A stretch of 64,000 nucleotides of DNA from assembly GCA_014904845.1 (NCBI GenBank), contig MU119202.1, positions 310,001 to 374,000 of the forward strand, read 5' to 3'. Of this stretch, positions 43,616-55,596 are shown in pieces. How positions within the stretch are numbered: position 1 is the first letter of the stretch; every line of letters begins with the position of its first letter. The notes under the pieces are model-generated. The model was not told the DNA's origin. It saw only the letters and a program-made list of their open reading frames with translations, and did not search any database. Position numbers and translations under genes: made by a program. This DNA is from Acephala macrosclerotiorum. Its lineage: Eukaryota; Ascomycota; Leotiomycetes; Helotiales; Mollisiaceae.

Positions 43616-44731
43616 GGTTGGGTCGGAGTACGGGAAATGGAGTCTGAGAAATGGCTCATGGCCTGGGATGTGTCATTTTAATGGAAGGATGCATAGCGTG
43701 GCTAATGGTTATCAGGGATATGGTATGGGATGGGTGGGGCATGGCGCATTTGGAATTTGGCGTTTGCTTTGTTTTGAGAATGAATTGAGTTGACCATGGA
43801 TTGAGAGCATTGGATCTTCAGGCTTCTGTCACGGACAATTGCGAGGGGATGGTAGACAGAGTAGTATTGAGATGAGGATCTAAGCTAAAGGGTCCCAGAG
43901 AGCATATATGCTCTTTCTAAGAGGCTCTAGCCTAATCAGGACTAGCCTACTCCATAAGGGAGTATGCCAGAGCATCCTACCTGCCCTTACAGTAAGAGCT
44001 TCGCAATGTGCATAAAACAGTGAAGTTTGATTCTCAAGCTCAAGGTGAGATATGGGAAGCCCAGCCGAAAAGCTGCAAAGTTTCCAATAGGCAAGAGGCA
44101 GGCGATGGGAAGCAGCAGAGACTGTCAAGAGGGAGATTGTCGAGAGGGCGATCAATAAGAGGAGAAAACCCGAGCTGGGAGATTGGCAAGAGGAGAGAAA
44201 TTTACAGAAGGTGGAACATTGGGAAGACGAAGGTGACTATTAAGGGGACGGCAATCAGACTGAGCGGAGGAGCGAGACTGGCAAGAGCTCGGACATCGGT
44301 GACAGGTGTTTGATTCCACGAACTGTTGGACATTCGCATACTGTACATTTCCAAAATTCACATCTCGCTTCCCATTCCCAACGCAAATTGATGATTGATG
44401 TTGTTCTCTGTAATAAAAATTACAATAAGGTTCGTAAGTATACATCCCCATCCATTCTCCGCCCAGATCAAGTGCCACCATATCGCTCTTGCAAATTGAG
44501 CAGTGCAAGCTAAACGCAAAGCGCAACGCTCAGAAAGTAAAAGTTGGGTATCAAAGAAGCTCTATGGCTCCCAGCCAAATGCGCCTTCCGTCTTCGAAAA
44601 AAGATCTGGAACTCCGTATATACGCCCCCACCAACAAAGAAAAGTGTTGTGGTCGAAGTCAAGTTAGAAAGCCACCTAAAATCCTGCCTAACCCAACAAA
44701 TGAAATGAAGAATAGAAGCGAAATGTATTTA
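43616..44731. other. intergenic with palindromes and a purine-rich tract
   Basis: This 1.1 kb lies between converging genes. It starts with the G/T-rich 3' flank of the polymerase. From about 43881 it contains a perfect palindrome, a small hairpin (TACTCC/GGAGTA around 43950-43966) and a repeated TAGCCT. A purine-rich stretch (about 44046-44290) with recurrent GGGAGATTG and CAAGAGG words follows. It may be a relic of a mobile element; no coding remnant is seen. Confidence 0.4.
43899..43914. repeat. 16-bp perfect palindrome
   Basis: AGAGCATATATGCTCT is its own reverse complement. It lies about 280 bp past the polymerase stop, beside a second small inverted repeat. It could form a cruciform or transcript hairpin, or mark an old insertion end. 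Confidence 0.7.
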
Positions 44732-47478
44732 CTAAATGGCACCTTCTTGTCCTTCGAGAACTCTCCTCGCGGCATCTAATCGTCTTCTCCACACTCTGCC
44801 TTCGTAACTTGCTCGTCCTGCTTCTTGAAGACCGAGCACGCATTTGCCAAGGCTGGCGACGAGTCTTTCCACCAAGATCTGGTCTTCTCTTGCTAGCATG
44901 TGGACTGGTGATGGCTGAAGGCGCTCGCCATTACCATCGGTCAGGATCGTAGAGTCGCTGAGAAGAGATGGCTCTTGCTCTTTAGACCGTAAGTCAGGAG
45001 TGCTGGAGTTCAGTTCCTGGATCTTAGGCCTGTTTACTAATGGGAAGCTTCGAGTTGTTCCAGTCGACGCAAAAGACTCAAAAGAAGCAACAGATGGTCG
45101 ATGAATGCTGCTCGCATTCCTTTGCTGTTCATCGTGTCCTGTCGAATGTCGTCTAGTCACCAGAGGCAACATCTTGATTGCTTCTGGAAATTCACTGATC
45201 GTGTTGCCGAAAGTCGTACGCTTTGCAGTGATTGGTGTGCTTGTCCTCATCTCTGGCTCTGGAGCAGTAACCTCCTGCACTGAGAAATCCGCACCATCCT
45301 CTTCACCATTTTCGGAGCCGGTACCTTCTATTGCAGTCGCAAATGTAGCCATTGTAGAAACCGAATCTGTGCTTTCGGATCTAAAATGTCCTAGAGCAAC
45401 ACGCTCGTTCCCCTTGTTTGTGCGGGGTGCTGGCGGGCCTCGCGTCGTCTCTACCGAATCCTCAGAGCTGAAACTGCCAACGCTGTCTCTCCTCCCATGT
45501 CGTTGTTGACTGATCGTACCCATCGCGCTGTGTAAGAAAAAGTGCTCATAATCAAATGCATCCTCTCGATCCTCGTGTGATATTTGAGTAGCAACTGAGT
45601 CATGATACTGTGATGCATCACTGTCATAGTCATCGGCCTCGTCGCGGTTGACCATCTCGTCGTTGTAGTCGTCCATAAAATCTCCCTCGAAATCTTGTTG
45701 GTGCTCGCCCTCACCAGCTGTATCATAATCCTCTTCCTCGATTGGTGGTTCATGTGTCGTTATATTATCTGACGCATGGGTCTCGACAACATCTTCATAA
45801 ACGCTCGTGACATCCGAGTTCGCGTAGCCAGGGGCGTGTAAGGGGGCCTCTTTTGCTTCTTCCTCCTTAGTGTCAGCTTCCTCGTGATGTTCTCCATTCC
45901 AAGGAGGTTGTGCAACACCTGCATCGGCACTCAAAGGAGGAGAATTTCCGTAATTCTTCGAGCTTGCATACCATTGCTCAGCTGCAGTGAAAGGACTAGG
46001 AGTGCGAAGACTTTGTAAACTTCGACGCTTCATAGTATCGTCCCGGGCACGGTCCCGTAGCACGGACAATCGGCCTTTGAGGTCCTGCATTTGGTCCCGG
46101 AGATCCCTCATTTGCATCGAGGATGCTGAACGCGTCAAGCCTCGGTTCTCACCGCCTGGACCTAAGTGATCATCCAAAGCAGACCTCATGCTGGCGCGAT
46201 CCGCTTCGAAATCTGGAACAGCGTCATCTTCGGTTAAGGGCTCTAGAGTGGTGCCATGGGGAGGGGATGCTTTGCTCAAAGATGATGAGAATCCAGAGCG
46301 GGATCCAGCCCTGCTCTCTTCATGTGCGGCCTCTGGGGTGTACCTCGAGCTTAGCGGAGGAGATGGTTGGCTGCTATCAAGACCACCTTTGCCCATGTAT
46401 CGAGCTGCGGCGCTTGCTGAGCGAGCAGGAAACGTAGTCCGCAGAGGAGACGATATTGAGTTCTCGCTGAACACTCTTGTGTGACCAGGACTGCTCGTGG
46501 GAGAGTCAGAAGGAGTATTGAGCTGTCTGTGTTTCGATGAGGGAACTCCTAGGGCAGGTATGATTCCTGTTTCGTTCTGAGGAGATGGAGTAGACCGTGC
46601 CAATGGACTGCTGCTGTGGATTGATGACATGGATCCAGTAGGAGTAATGTATAGTGAGCTTCGAGCTCTTGTGAGATTTCCCTCCATATTCTAATTTCAA
46701 TGTTAGTCTCCATAACCTGTGAAAGTATATGCCGGATTCTTACGTTCAATCGCTTCTTTGCGTTCAATAATATCTGCTCCGCTCTCCTACTCAATGCTGC
46801 GCTGGAGTTCCTGTCCTCATCCTTGCCTAAACTACTGTCTGGTTGGTTTAGGCGTTTGGTTTCTGAAGCAATAACCTCCTCAACATAAGAATCCGCAACG
46901 CTCGAATCTGCAACACTTTCCTCGTCGTCTCCCTGGAATACGCTGTCGTCGACACTTGCCGAGTCGTCAAAGTCCTTGAAGAGTTCTCCATGCTGAGCTT
47001 CGGATGTGATGGTGCTCGTCGACTCAATTGAGACCTTCCGTTGGTGTGAACCTGTTTTCGCTCGTTTCATTACAGCTTCATAACCAATTGTTGGACTCGA
47101 TCGGAGGGTTTGATTCTGATGCTGTTGCTGCTTCAACATCCTCCGCTCTGCTGGTCCAGGCAATTTCCTCCCAGGTGTACTCTCAGCTTCTGTCACTTCC
47201 CCAATATCTGATAGCATTGTTCCATTGCCGTATATGATAGGAGTCGTAGGGGTCATCAAGCCCATATGAGCGTGAGAATTTCCAATCGAGAATTGCATCG
47301 TCGTAGGATTTGTGTCCCAATCTTCGTTTGGTGAGCCGGATCGATACACCCCACGAGGAGGAGAAGGAATATCGTATTCGCCATAAGGAAGGATCATATC
47401 GGGGTTGGTGAGAGTAGGGGACGCAGGAAGAGGGACTGCTGTGTATGCCATGGTCGCGGTGCCCGTTTGTACATGCAT
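44732..47478 (-). CDS. large disordered conserved fungal protein
   Basis: Exons on the minus strand are 46744-47478 and 44732-46690, giving 897 aa. No catalytic domain is recognised. It has a Pro/Gly-rich start with PYGEYDIPSPPRGVYRSGSP, a Ser/Asp-rich region, then across the splice a short helix LSRRAEQILLNAKKRLNNMEGNLTRARSSL that looks like the conserved core. A basic region (QMRDLRDQMQDLKGRLSVLRDRARDDTMKRRSLQSL) forms a predicted coiled coil. Acidic stretches (EEEDYDTAGEGEHQQDFEGDFMDDY) and a C-terminal helix (ILVERLVASLGKCVLGLQEAGRASYEGRVWRRRLDAARRVLEG) follow. The Ser/Pro-rich, phosphosite-like composition suggests a regulated scaffold; I cannot name it. The acceptor is fixed because the alternative site leads straight into stop codons. 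Confidence 0.82.
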
Positions 47479-49252
47479 GCTGCCGTGCCCTCAAATACAA
47501 TCCTCAGAAAGGAGGGCAGTTGAACGTGTGGAACGGTGGATGCGGTAGTCCGTTGACCGTCTTTGGGCTAAAAAAATCAAAGTTTCGTCCTCCAGGTCGT
47601 GAGCGCCAGCCAGAATGCGACCACGGCGAGTATCTGGCCGAGACAGCGGAGCAGCACCGAACTGTAATTGAGGCAGAGATGGTTGGAAGAGACAGAAAAG
47701 AAGCTCGAATCGGAAGGAACGTCTGGTGGTGACGGAGGACGCGTCAAAACTCGCGATAATACTGCGGATTAATTCTCCTCTCTCCTCTCCAAGTCTCCAA
47801 GTTCTCCTGGATTTTCTAGTGGTGTTCTGCATTAGCTGATAGATTTCAAGCCCTGCAGGCACAACGGGCACCCATGATCCCCAATCCCGGTTCCTCTTCA
47901 GGCTCCGTCACAAACCTGGGCCAACCAATCTCAAGAGCCTGCATAACCCTGCACATCGAATTGGATGGCCTTCCAAGTCCCAGGCCTCTTCACTGGCTAA
48001 TGGTCACGCAGGAAATGAAGATTCCATCCAATGCACTCTCGTAGGATTCTCCCACCGTGTCTTCAATAAAGGCATAAGCTTATAGTATTGATAGTGGCAT
48101 GATACACGTCCTTCCGGATGCTCTCAATTTTCCGTATAGAGAGGAAGTTGGCTGGCTGCTGGCGCCTCCCTTTCCTCGTTTCCTCTAGCACCAACAAGGG
48201 AATTTACTTGAGCGCATGGACACCGTTGTTCACAGTGGGGAATCCTCCAAGCCATCCATGACACCGCGGCACAGCTCCCCGCGGCACGAAAGCATCAACT
48301 CCAGGAAGTCAGACGAGGAGAAACTTCAATCCTACGGCTATGAAAAGACCGCGTGAGTGCAGTCTTGAAACAATATGAGGGAACACAGCTACACAGGTAC
48401 GACCAAAGAAGTACTTGCTGGAGCAACAACGACGAGAAGGGGCGATAAGATTATGATTAAGATTGCGATATCCCGTTTTCGGGAATTTTCTGTTCACGGA
48501 CCCTCGAAAAGGGAGGCTCAAGCCGCTCAAGTCTGGATATAAAACAAAAGGAGTCCCGGCAGTTCGCGAACATGGGGGCGTGGGTGACAGAGGGTGAGAG
48601 TGACTTGAGGTAGAAAAGGAGACAGGCGTTGTCCTTGCCAGAGGAACGGCATCAGAAAGACTCTCATGCCTCCCCCAAGGCGGCTTTCGCCAAGGGGTGA
48701 GACGAGCGAAATTCAATATCCTCAGCTAACCTACGAATTCAGGGACTTTCACAATTGAAAAATACAAAAGAGGAAATATGGATGACAGTGCTTCATAGGG
48801 ATCTCGTAATAATATGAGCCAAAGGACTTCCAAGACTCGACACGGACTTCAAGAATTCCGACATCTACAACTCCGAGCTCCGTAGAGAGCCCGCGGCCAA
48901 CCTCTAGGTATGACAATTGTCTAGGAAGGGCATTCTTATTTCGGCTTCAAAAGCTGGGGAAGTTGTGCACTACGCTTCTACTTCCCTATTCTGCTCGCCG
49001 TTAGCGCAAGTAGTGCGAGTTCCTGACTCCGATGCATGAGGTTCGGGTCTCTAACTCCGACTTCATGACGGTGTGTGAACACTGAAAAGTGAGTATATAA
49101 AGACGGTGAGGCTAACTGCAACCAATTTCATTTTTATCTCCGTTCTCAAGTCATTATCTTTCATCAAGTCCACTGTCCAGTACAATTTTGGACGTTGTCG
49201 TCACAATTTCATTCTTCAAATCTCATTTCATCATCCACCGCCATCTTCTGCA
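47479..49252. other. gene-free region with promoters of two divergent genes
   Basis: This is 1.8 kb upstream of both the disordered-protein gene (left, minus) and the GNAT gene (right, plus). Open frames such as 48309-48716 minus have no domain. The left end probably carries a long 5' leader with CT-rich tracts. A clear TATA motif lies near the right end. Confidence 0.4.
49094..49101 (+). promoter_or_regulatory. candidate TATA box of GNAT gene
   Basis: TATATAAA lies about 150 bp upstream of the GNAT start codon, followed by a C/T- and AT-rich leader. Its position is plausible, but TATA-like octamers also occur by chance. Confidence 0.4.
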
Positions 49253-50020
49253 ATGGGTATACCAACCTTCGCCCTCTCCGAATGCGCCGTCTCCGACGTC
49301 CCCTCCATGGTCGAAGTCTACCTAGGGGCCTTCTCAACCGACTATTTCGGCCAATTCGTCTTTCCCCGCCCCCAAATCCCTGACTCAGAAATGCACCGCT
49401 GGCTCACAACCCGCTTCACCTCCCTCTTCTCCAAACGTGAAATCCACACTTTCAAAATAACAGACAATGAAACTGGAAAAATGGCTGCGTTTCTAAGATG
49501 GACTTTTCCGCATGAGTTGACGGAAGAGGAGCGGAGGGAACGGGAGGAGGAGAAGAGGGAGAAGGAGAGGGTGAAAGCGGAGACGGGTCATGACCCTACG
49601 TGGCCGAAGGGGGCGAATTTGGAGATTTGTGGGGAGAAGTTTGGGGGGTTGGATAGGTTGCAAGAAAAATACGTCAATAAAAAAGAAACTTATGGTAAGT
49701 GCTCTCAAAAATTCCCTTCTATTTCAGGTTGTACAGTATTAGAGAGAAAAGCTAACACGTGAATAGTTGCCAATCTCTTAGGTACGCATCCAGCATATCA
49801 GAGGAAAGGATTAGCGAGTAAATTGCTGAAGCATGTTCTTGATATGGCGGATAGGGAGGGAAGAAAGGTTTATATTGAGGCTACACCGGCGGGGCATCCG
49901 GTGTATTTGAAGTTGGGGTTTAGGGATATTGATGTTGTGGCTGTGGATTTGACGAGGTGGGGTGGGGATCGGGTTGGGACGAATGTTATCATGGAGCGGG
50001 ATCCTCAGCCTGTTTCTTGA
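49253..50020 (+). CDS. GNAT-family N-acetyltransferase
   Basis: Exons are 49253-49694 and 49767-50020, giving 231 aa. The GNAT fold is recognisable: an N-terminal strand-helix (LSECAVSDVPSMVEVYLGAF) and a central strand (MAAFLRWTFP). The acetyl-CoA motif is split by the intron as ETY/VANLLGTHPAYQRKGLASKLLKHVLDMAD, with QRKGLA as the pyrophosphate-binding loop. The closing motif YIEATPAGHPVYLKLGFRDID follows. A highly charged insert (about 83-107, ELTEEERREREEEKREKER) projects between strands. The fungal family is often close to toxin/antibiotic or small-molecule acetyltransferases; the substrate is unknown. Start MGIPTFALSECAV was chosen because the Met upstream in frame would add a non-conserved leader. 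It is convergent with TRS65. Confidence 0.9.
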
Positions 50021-50178
50021 GAAATGTAGACGGGGTATTTGTTTCACTTCAGAAAAGCATAGCGGTGGGCAGCATAATGGACTAGAGTTTGATTTACTAG
50101 AACGATGTTTCAGACAGCTTGAAAGGCGCCCTAACGAGTAAGGCTCCTGATGAGGTACGTTATGTAGGAGAGTAATCT

Positions 50179-52137
50179 TTACTCTGGCTTCGATACAAGT
50201 ATAGTGGGAAGGTCCTTAATATCTACGTGCTCTTGGGTCCCCAGATCAATGACCCTTACAGCTTCTACCCCAACGATACCCATTTTCAACGCCATGAACT
50301 TCAACTCAACCTCATAACAAGCAGAAGGTGCGAGCGGTCCAACCCGAGTATCTATACTTTGACAAACAATTTCAGTAGGATCGACAGCTGAGTTCTTCTG
50401 CATGGCATATACAATGTTCTCATCAACAACCGCATCAGCAACTTTGAGATCTTTCTTAGAGCCGTAGCCAGTAGATGGTGGGTGTGTAATTCGAGCTTCT
50501 GTGCGACGACGCTTCGGGATGACCATGAGTGCAAGCTTCCTGGGCCGATCCGACCGATTGACGATGAACACAGACCAGGAGAAGGGAACCCCAGGATAGA
50601 TAGGGGAGTCGTTATCAGGTCCTGTGAAAGTCATGGTCACACCAAAGTCTGGTATGGCGGAGTTGCGCTGCTGTCGAGTTGTGACATCGACGGATGGGAG
50701 AGCATCTGGTCGACTTATTGCAAGAGATTGAGCTATAGGGCTATCGCCGAAGGCTGATCCGATGGACAATTGCGCAGGTCGGTGAGGCCTTTGAATGGGC
50801 TGGGTGGGATTTCCGAATCCAGGGTTCACTGGTGGTGTGAAGTCTAGAGAAGTGGTCCAGTGCATGGATATCTGAGGTTGACATATGTCGGAAAGATTCG
50901 CTGTTGCTGATATCGAAATCTCAAGTGCTCGAACTTGAGACTTGTTTGTCGCATCCAGGTCATCTGGGAAGAGTCGATACATAAATGTGATATCGTCTTG
51001 GGGGAGGCAAGTGATCGGAAGGACCAGACCAGAGACTGCGTTGAGATCCTCGACGCCTCCTCCGCTAATGTTGAGGTCGACCTTCGCTAACGTGATTTCG
51101 CAACTTGCAAAGGGAGTAACATCAATATCCACAGAGGCTATGACTGAAGAATTGATAGGTGTGGTATTTGGCCTAGAATATCTGACACGGGCGTTTATAG
51201 CCGGGTATACCTTTATTGACTGGCGTGAGATGTTTTTCAGAGGCCGCGTCAGATCTCTTATTGGTTGAGTTGCTGGGGCTACACGAGCAACTCGTAAGGC
51301 CGAGAGCCGTGGTTTGATGCCCCCCATTGCTGGATCATCGCTAAAGGCCTATTACAGTATTAGTTATCAATTTCTGGAATATGCCAAGGCGAGAAATGTG
51401 ACGGAGGTGGTGAGACACAATCATCGTCGTTCTAAGCTCGCAGAATTCGGAGACATTGCTTACCTCAAGCAGATTGATTCCCGAAGGCACTTGACTTGGT
51501 AGGTATTCTTCTCTCAAAGTTGAGTCATGGACCTGCTCGGTAGGTTTTAACTGTGCTGTAGCCGCAAAGACCACTGATGGATTCTGGAGGCGAAGTCTAG
51601 GTCTGATGAGAAATGCTGACATCTTCCAAACAAGCAGTATATGGCCTTCCCCAGAGGTTTGTGCCGTCTCATCAGGTCCTTGAACCACGACTATGGGATC
51701 TTCTCCGTCTTGAATAGAACCGTTGTATATGATCTCCTGGCCCGGAGAGCTTTCAGGATTGTCCGAATGCGCATTCACAACCTGGGCTTCAAGGTGGACA
51801 TCCAAGCGTCCCAAATATGATCGCAGTGTTCTCTCATCGAAATAGGGCGTTTGTAAAACGATATAGACATTAACAGTTTCATCTAGGATCTATAAATGAG
51901 TAAGATACAGAGCTAAGATAGTTCCCAAGGCGACTGACCAAAAAACAGTTCTTGTCTCTGTGGAATAGCAGCTAAAGGAGAGTCGCTCCCATCGTCCAGA
52001 CGCTCCACAGAACTACCCAAAGCCTCTTCAATATCCAAATCGCTGGCCGATGGAATGACAGTCCCTAAGACAGAACTCTCGACAAATTCAAGACTTCCAC
52101 GAGGACGGGCCTCTTCAACCTCAACCTCTTCCATCAT
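50179..52137 (-). CDS. TRS65: TRAPPII subunit TRS65-like
   Basis: Exons on the minus strand are 51939-52137, 51464-51882 and 50179-51348, giving 595 aa. It matches the fungal Trs65 family: near the N-terminus VESSVLGTVIPSASDLDIEEAL, then AAIPQRQELFFDETVNVYIVLQTPYFDERTLRSYLGRLDVHLEAQVV. Beta-rich central segments follow, and a C-terminal Ig-like region has YPGVPFSWSVFIVNRSDRPRKLALMVIPKRR and SACYEVELKFMALKMGIVGVEAVRVIDL. The last phrase is highly characteristic. In yeast Trs65 is a TRAPPII-specific subunit that joins two TRAPP halves and supports Ypt31/32 activation at the late Golgi. The join ELFF/DETVNV is in frame only with the inner acceptor CCTAG. It shares a 266-bp divergent promoter with PRP40. 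Confidence 0.9.
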
Positions 52138-52403
52138 ATTGTCCAATACTATCGAAAGATCGCATGGGGGACCGCAGGGTTTGACGACTAGATTTCAAGG
52201 CCTCAAACTGCCTCTTTCGTAAATTGAAGTCATACCGGTATTCGTTGCAGTGCTTCTGCAGATTGATTAGGGAGTTGGAAGTGTTGCATCCGAGCTCCAA
52301 ATTGGTCGTTCGCGATTCGCGCTAGTCAAGAAGCTCTATCAAAACTTTATAATCTCCCTGTCCTTTGCGCCAACGTAGAACAAGCCTGTTCACAACGCCA
52401 ACG
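52138..52403. promoter_or_regulatory. short divergent TRS65/PRP40 promoter
   Basis: Only 266 bp separate two start codons that point apart, so regulatory sequence must be shared or overlapping. An ATTGG (CCAAT on the minus strand) lies near 52301-52305. No TATA box is seen. Confidence 0.45.
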
Positions 52404-54998
52404 ATGAATGCGATGAACGGAATGAATGGCCATACCCCTGCACCAGCTCTATGGTCGGAGGCGCGCAACGCAGATGGACGCGTTTACTATTACAATACCA
52501 TCACCAAAGCTACACAATGGACGAAGCCCGAGGAATTGATGACACCCGCAGAGGTAGGCCAGAAGTCATTTCAGCATGTGCATCTACTGACATATCATCG
52601 TAGCGTGCTCTTGCGAATCAGCCATGGAAGGAGTACACAGCAGAGGGGGGAAGGAAATATTGGTACAATACCGAGACGAAGCAGAGCTCATGGGAAATGC
52701 CAGAAGCCTACAAAGAGGCGCTTGCTAAAGAGACTCCTACACCGATACCAGTCGCAGCGTAAGTATTCATGCCGGAACATTATATGAAGATATGCTAATG
52801 TTTCATAGGGCACCAACGTTTGTTGCTGGGGGCGGCTTCACGGCTTCACAATATGACCAACCCCGGGACAGAGAACCCCTTGGGGAAGCTCGCCAGATTG
52901 CTTATGGAAATGATGCTAATGGCAGTCGTGCTCAAGTCTTTGTGCCAGCGAACACTGATCCTGACTATTCCACTTTCGAAGAGGCTGAGGCAGCATTTCT
53001 GAAGCTTTTACGTCGAAACAACGTTGACCCGAACTGGACATGGGAACAGACCATGCGATCGATCATCAAAGACCCTCAATATCGAGCTCTCAAGGACCCA
53101 AAAGATCGAAAGGCTGCGTTTGAGAAGTATGCTGTTGAAGTCCGTGTTCAGGAGAAGGATCGTGCAAAAGAGAGGATTGAGAAGTTGCGCAAAGATTTCG
53201 CTACTATGCTGAGAAGCCATCCAGAGATCAAACACTATACCCGCTGGAAGACAGCTCGCCCTATCATCGCAGCCGAAACTATTTTTCGCTCTTCGAACGA
53301 TGACGACGAACGACGCCAGCTGTTCGAGGACTATATCATCGAGCTCAAGAAAGCCAACATCGAACGCGAGACGGTCACTCGAAAATCGGCTATGGATGAT
53401 CTGGTAGAAATTTTGAGAAGCCTTGACTTGGAGCCGTATACACGTTGGTCGGAGGCACAAGGTATAATCCAGTCCAATCAACGCTTTCAAGGTGACGAAA
53501 AGTTCAAATCACTCACCAAATCTGATCTGTTGATGGCCTTTGAGAATCATATCAAGACATTGGAGAAGACCTTCAATGATGCTCGGCAACAGCAGAAAAA
53601 TCAGAAGGCGAGGCGAGAACGTCAAAATCGAGACCGCTTCTTAGCTTTATTACAAGAGCTGAAGGCGGACAATAAGATCAAGGCAGGTACAAAATGGAGT
53701 CAAATCCATCCCTTGATTGTGGATGACGATAGATACAAGGGAATGCTTGGCCAACCTGGATCTACTCCTATCCATTTGTTTTGGGATATGGTTGAGGAAG
53801 AGGAGCGTTCTCTGCGTAGCACTCGCAATGATGTCCTGGATGTTCTCGATGTATGACCCTCCACTCCTCTCCAATATTGAGTCGTGCTAACAACACTATA
53901 GGATAAGCGGTTTGAGATTCAGCAGAAGACTACTTTTGAAGAGTTCCTTGCCTTGATGCAGATTGATCGACGGACTGCTAACATTGATCGAGATGCACTT
54001 TCACTAATATTTGAGCGAGTAAGTCATGTGCAATATATTTGTTGGGCCAAAAGCTAATAGTTACAGTTGCATGAGAAGGTCTCGCGCCGCAATGAAGATG
54101 ATAAGCACCAAGCTGAGCGACAACAGCGTCGGGCTGTCGATAACCTCAGATCTTACATCAAGCACCTTGAGCCTCCCGTTCGGATTGATGATACCTACGA
54201 GAAGGTTCGGCCTCGTATCGAGAAGTCTGAAGAGTACTCTGCAGTGTCCTCTGATGACCTTCGACGTTCCGCATTTGATAAGGTCATCCGACGACTGAAG
54301 GAGAAGGAAGAAGATGCTGAGAAGGATCGCCTAAAGCGTCGTGAGAGAGCATCAGTCGATAGACCAACTCATCGTGATAGAGACAGAGGTGAGAGACCTC
54401 ATAGAACAAGTGGACGTCACGCTAGGTCCCGCAGTCCAGAAGTAGACGCGTACGAAGCAGATCGTCGCAAGGCTATCGCCGACCGAGAGAAGAACTATAG
54501 GAAATCTAGCGTTGCGGAGACATTACTGTCGCCCAGCCGCAGAGATCGCGACCGAGACCGCGATGACCGTGAACTGGATAGGCCTCGCCGTAGCCACCGA
54601 GAAGAAGCTGTCAGCCACTACGACCGGGAGAGAAGAGATAGGGAGAGTGAAAGAGAGAAGCTTTATCGCAGACGAGGTGATCCCAGAGGAAGCATTGATG
54701 AGTTACCATATGGTGACGAGAGACCCAGCGGTGGAAGTAGACGTCGGAGAGCCGATAGTGATGTCGAGAGTGCTGGAAGTACTAGGGCAACAAAGGTCAG
54801 TCATGTTGAAATGCTTGGATTTGAGTTTGACTTACTAACGAACTGCAGCGATCAAGAAGAGAGTTAACACCACGTGAGCGTTCCCCGATCCCTCGTGAAC
54901 GGCGTCACAGGACTAGGACTCCTCCAGCAGCACTACCACCAAAAGAAGAACCGGCTGTCCATTCTGGGAGTGAGGAGGGTGAGATTGAAGAGGAGTAA
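52404..54998 (+). CDS. PRP40: U1 snRNP splicing factor PRP40
   Basis: Exons are 52404-52553, 52604-52758, 52809-53850, 53902-54018, 54067-54795 and 54849-54998, giving 780 aa. Two WW domains lie at residues 15-43 (LWSEARNADGRVYYYN, W17 and W39) and 56-84 (PWKEYTAEGGRKYWYN, W58 and W80). Then come several FF domains from about 145: TFEEAEAAFLKLLRRNNVDPNWTWEQTMRSI, LRKDFATMLRSHPEIKHYTRWKTARPI, DDLVEILRSLDLEPYTRWSEAQGII and RFLALLQELKADNKIKAGTKWSQIHPLI. The tail (about 560 onward) is rich in RD/RE/RS dipeptides, like other splicing factors. Prp40 bridges the U1 snRNP and the branch-point proteins and can bind the RNA polymerase II tail. All six exons join in frame. Confidence 0.95.
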
Positions 54999-55596
54999 GA
55001 TCTCGAGAGGCATGTGAACTTGCGGCCAAAGACGTCAACTAGTACGTATCGAGCACCAAACACATTCATTCCTTGGCATGATGACTTTGGCAGGCAGGGT
55101 TAGATTCTGATTTATTTGGGAAGCAAAGTTCGTGGTGGAAGCAAGTAGTGGATTTTAGGGCGACGATTCATCGGTGTGTATCTGTCTCTCCTAATGAGCC
55201 ATATCATCTCGATTCCATTGAGCTTCAATCCCCAAGACAAATCTCATTCGTCGATGTGTATATAATCAATGCCAAATTTCATCGTGAACTATCAAAGCTC
55301 TGATCTAGATGCAATCGCATCAGACGGCAGCTGCCCACTTAACCCATTATCCCTCAATCTACTCGACTTGCTGCCATCGGCAAAACATAAGAAAGGGCAG
55401 CAACTGTGGTAGGATCAGATAACAGGGGACAAGCTGCCGTCGCCAAGGTTAGCCGCCGGGCTCCTCGTCATCATTGGAGGTCATTTCCTCGTCCTGAGCC
55501 CCGCCCGATCTGTTATGCCCTTTCTTCAATGCTTTTCCCTGAACGCCTGGCAATGCAGTATTTACGGAGCCGTTTGATTCATATAGGGTGCCCTTT
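54999..55596. other. intergenic between convergent genes
   Basis: These 598 bp hold the 3' flanks of PRP40 and RLI1. No gene, RNA or repeat is seen. Confidence 0.5.

Noticed and set aside
48309..48716. 135-codon minus-strand frame
   Set aside because: Composition is Ser/Pro/Arg-rich without helices or motifs and no splice context.
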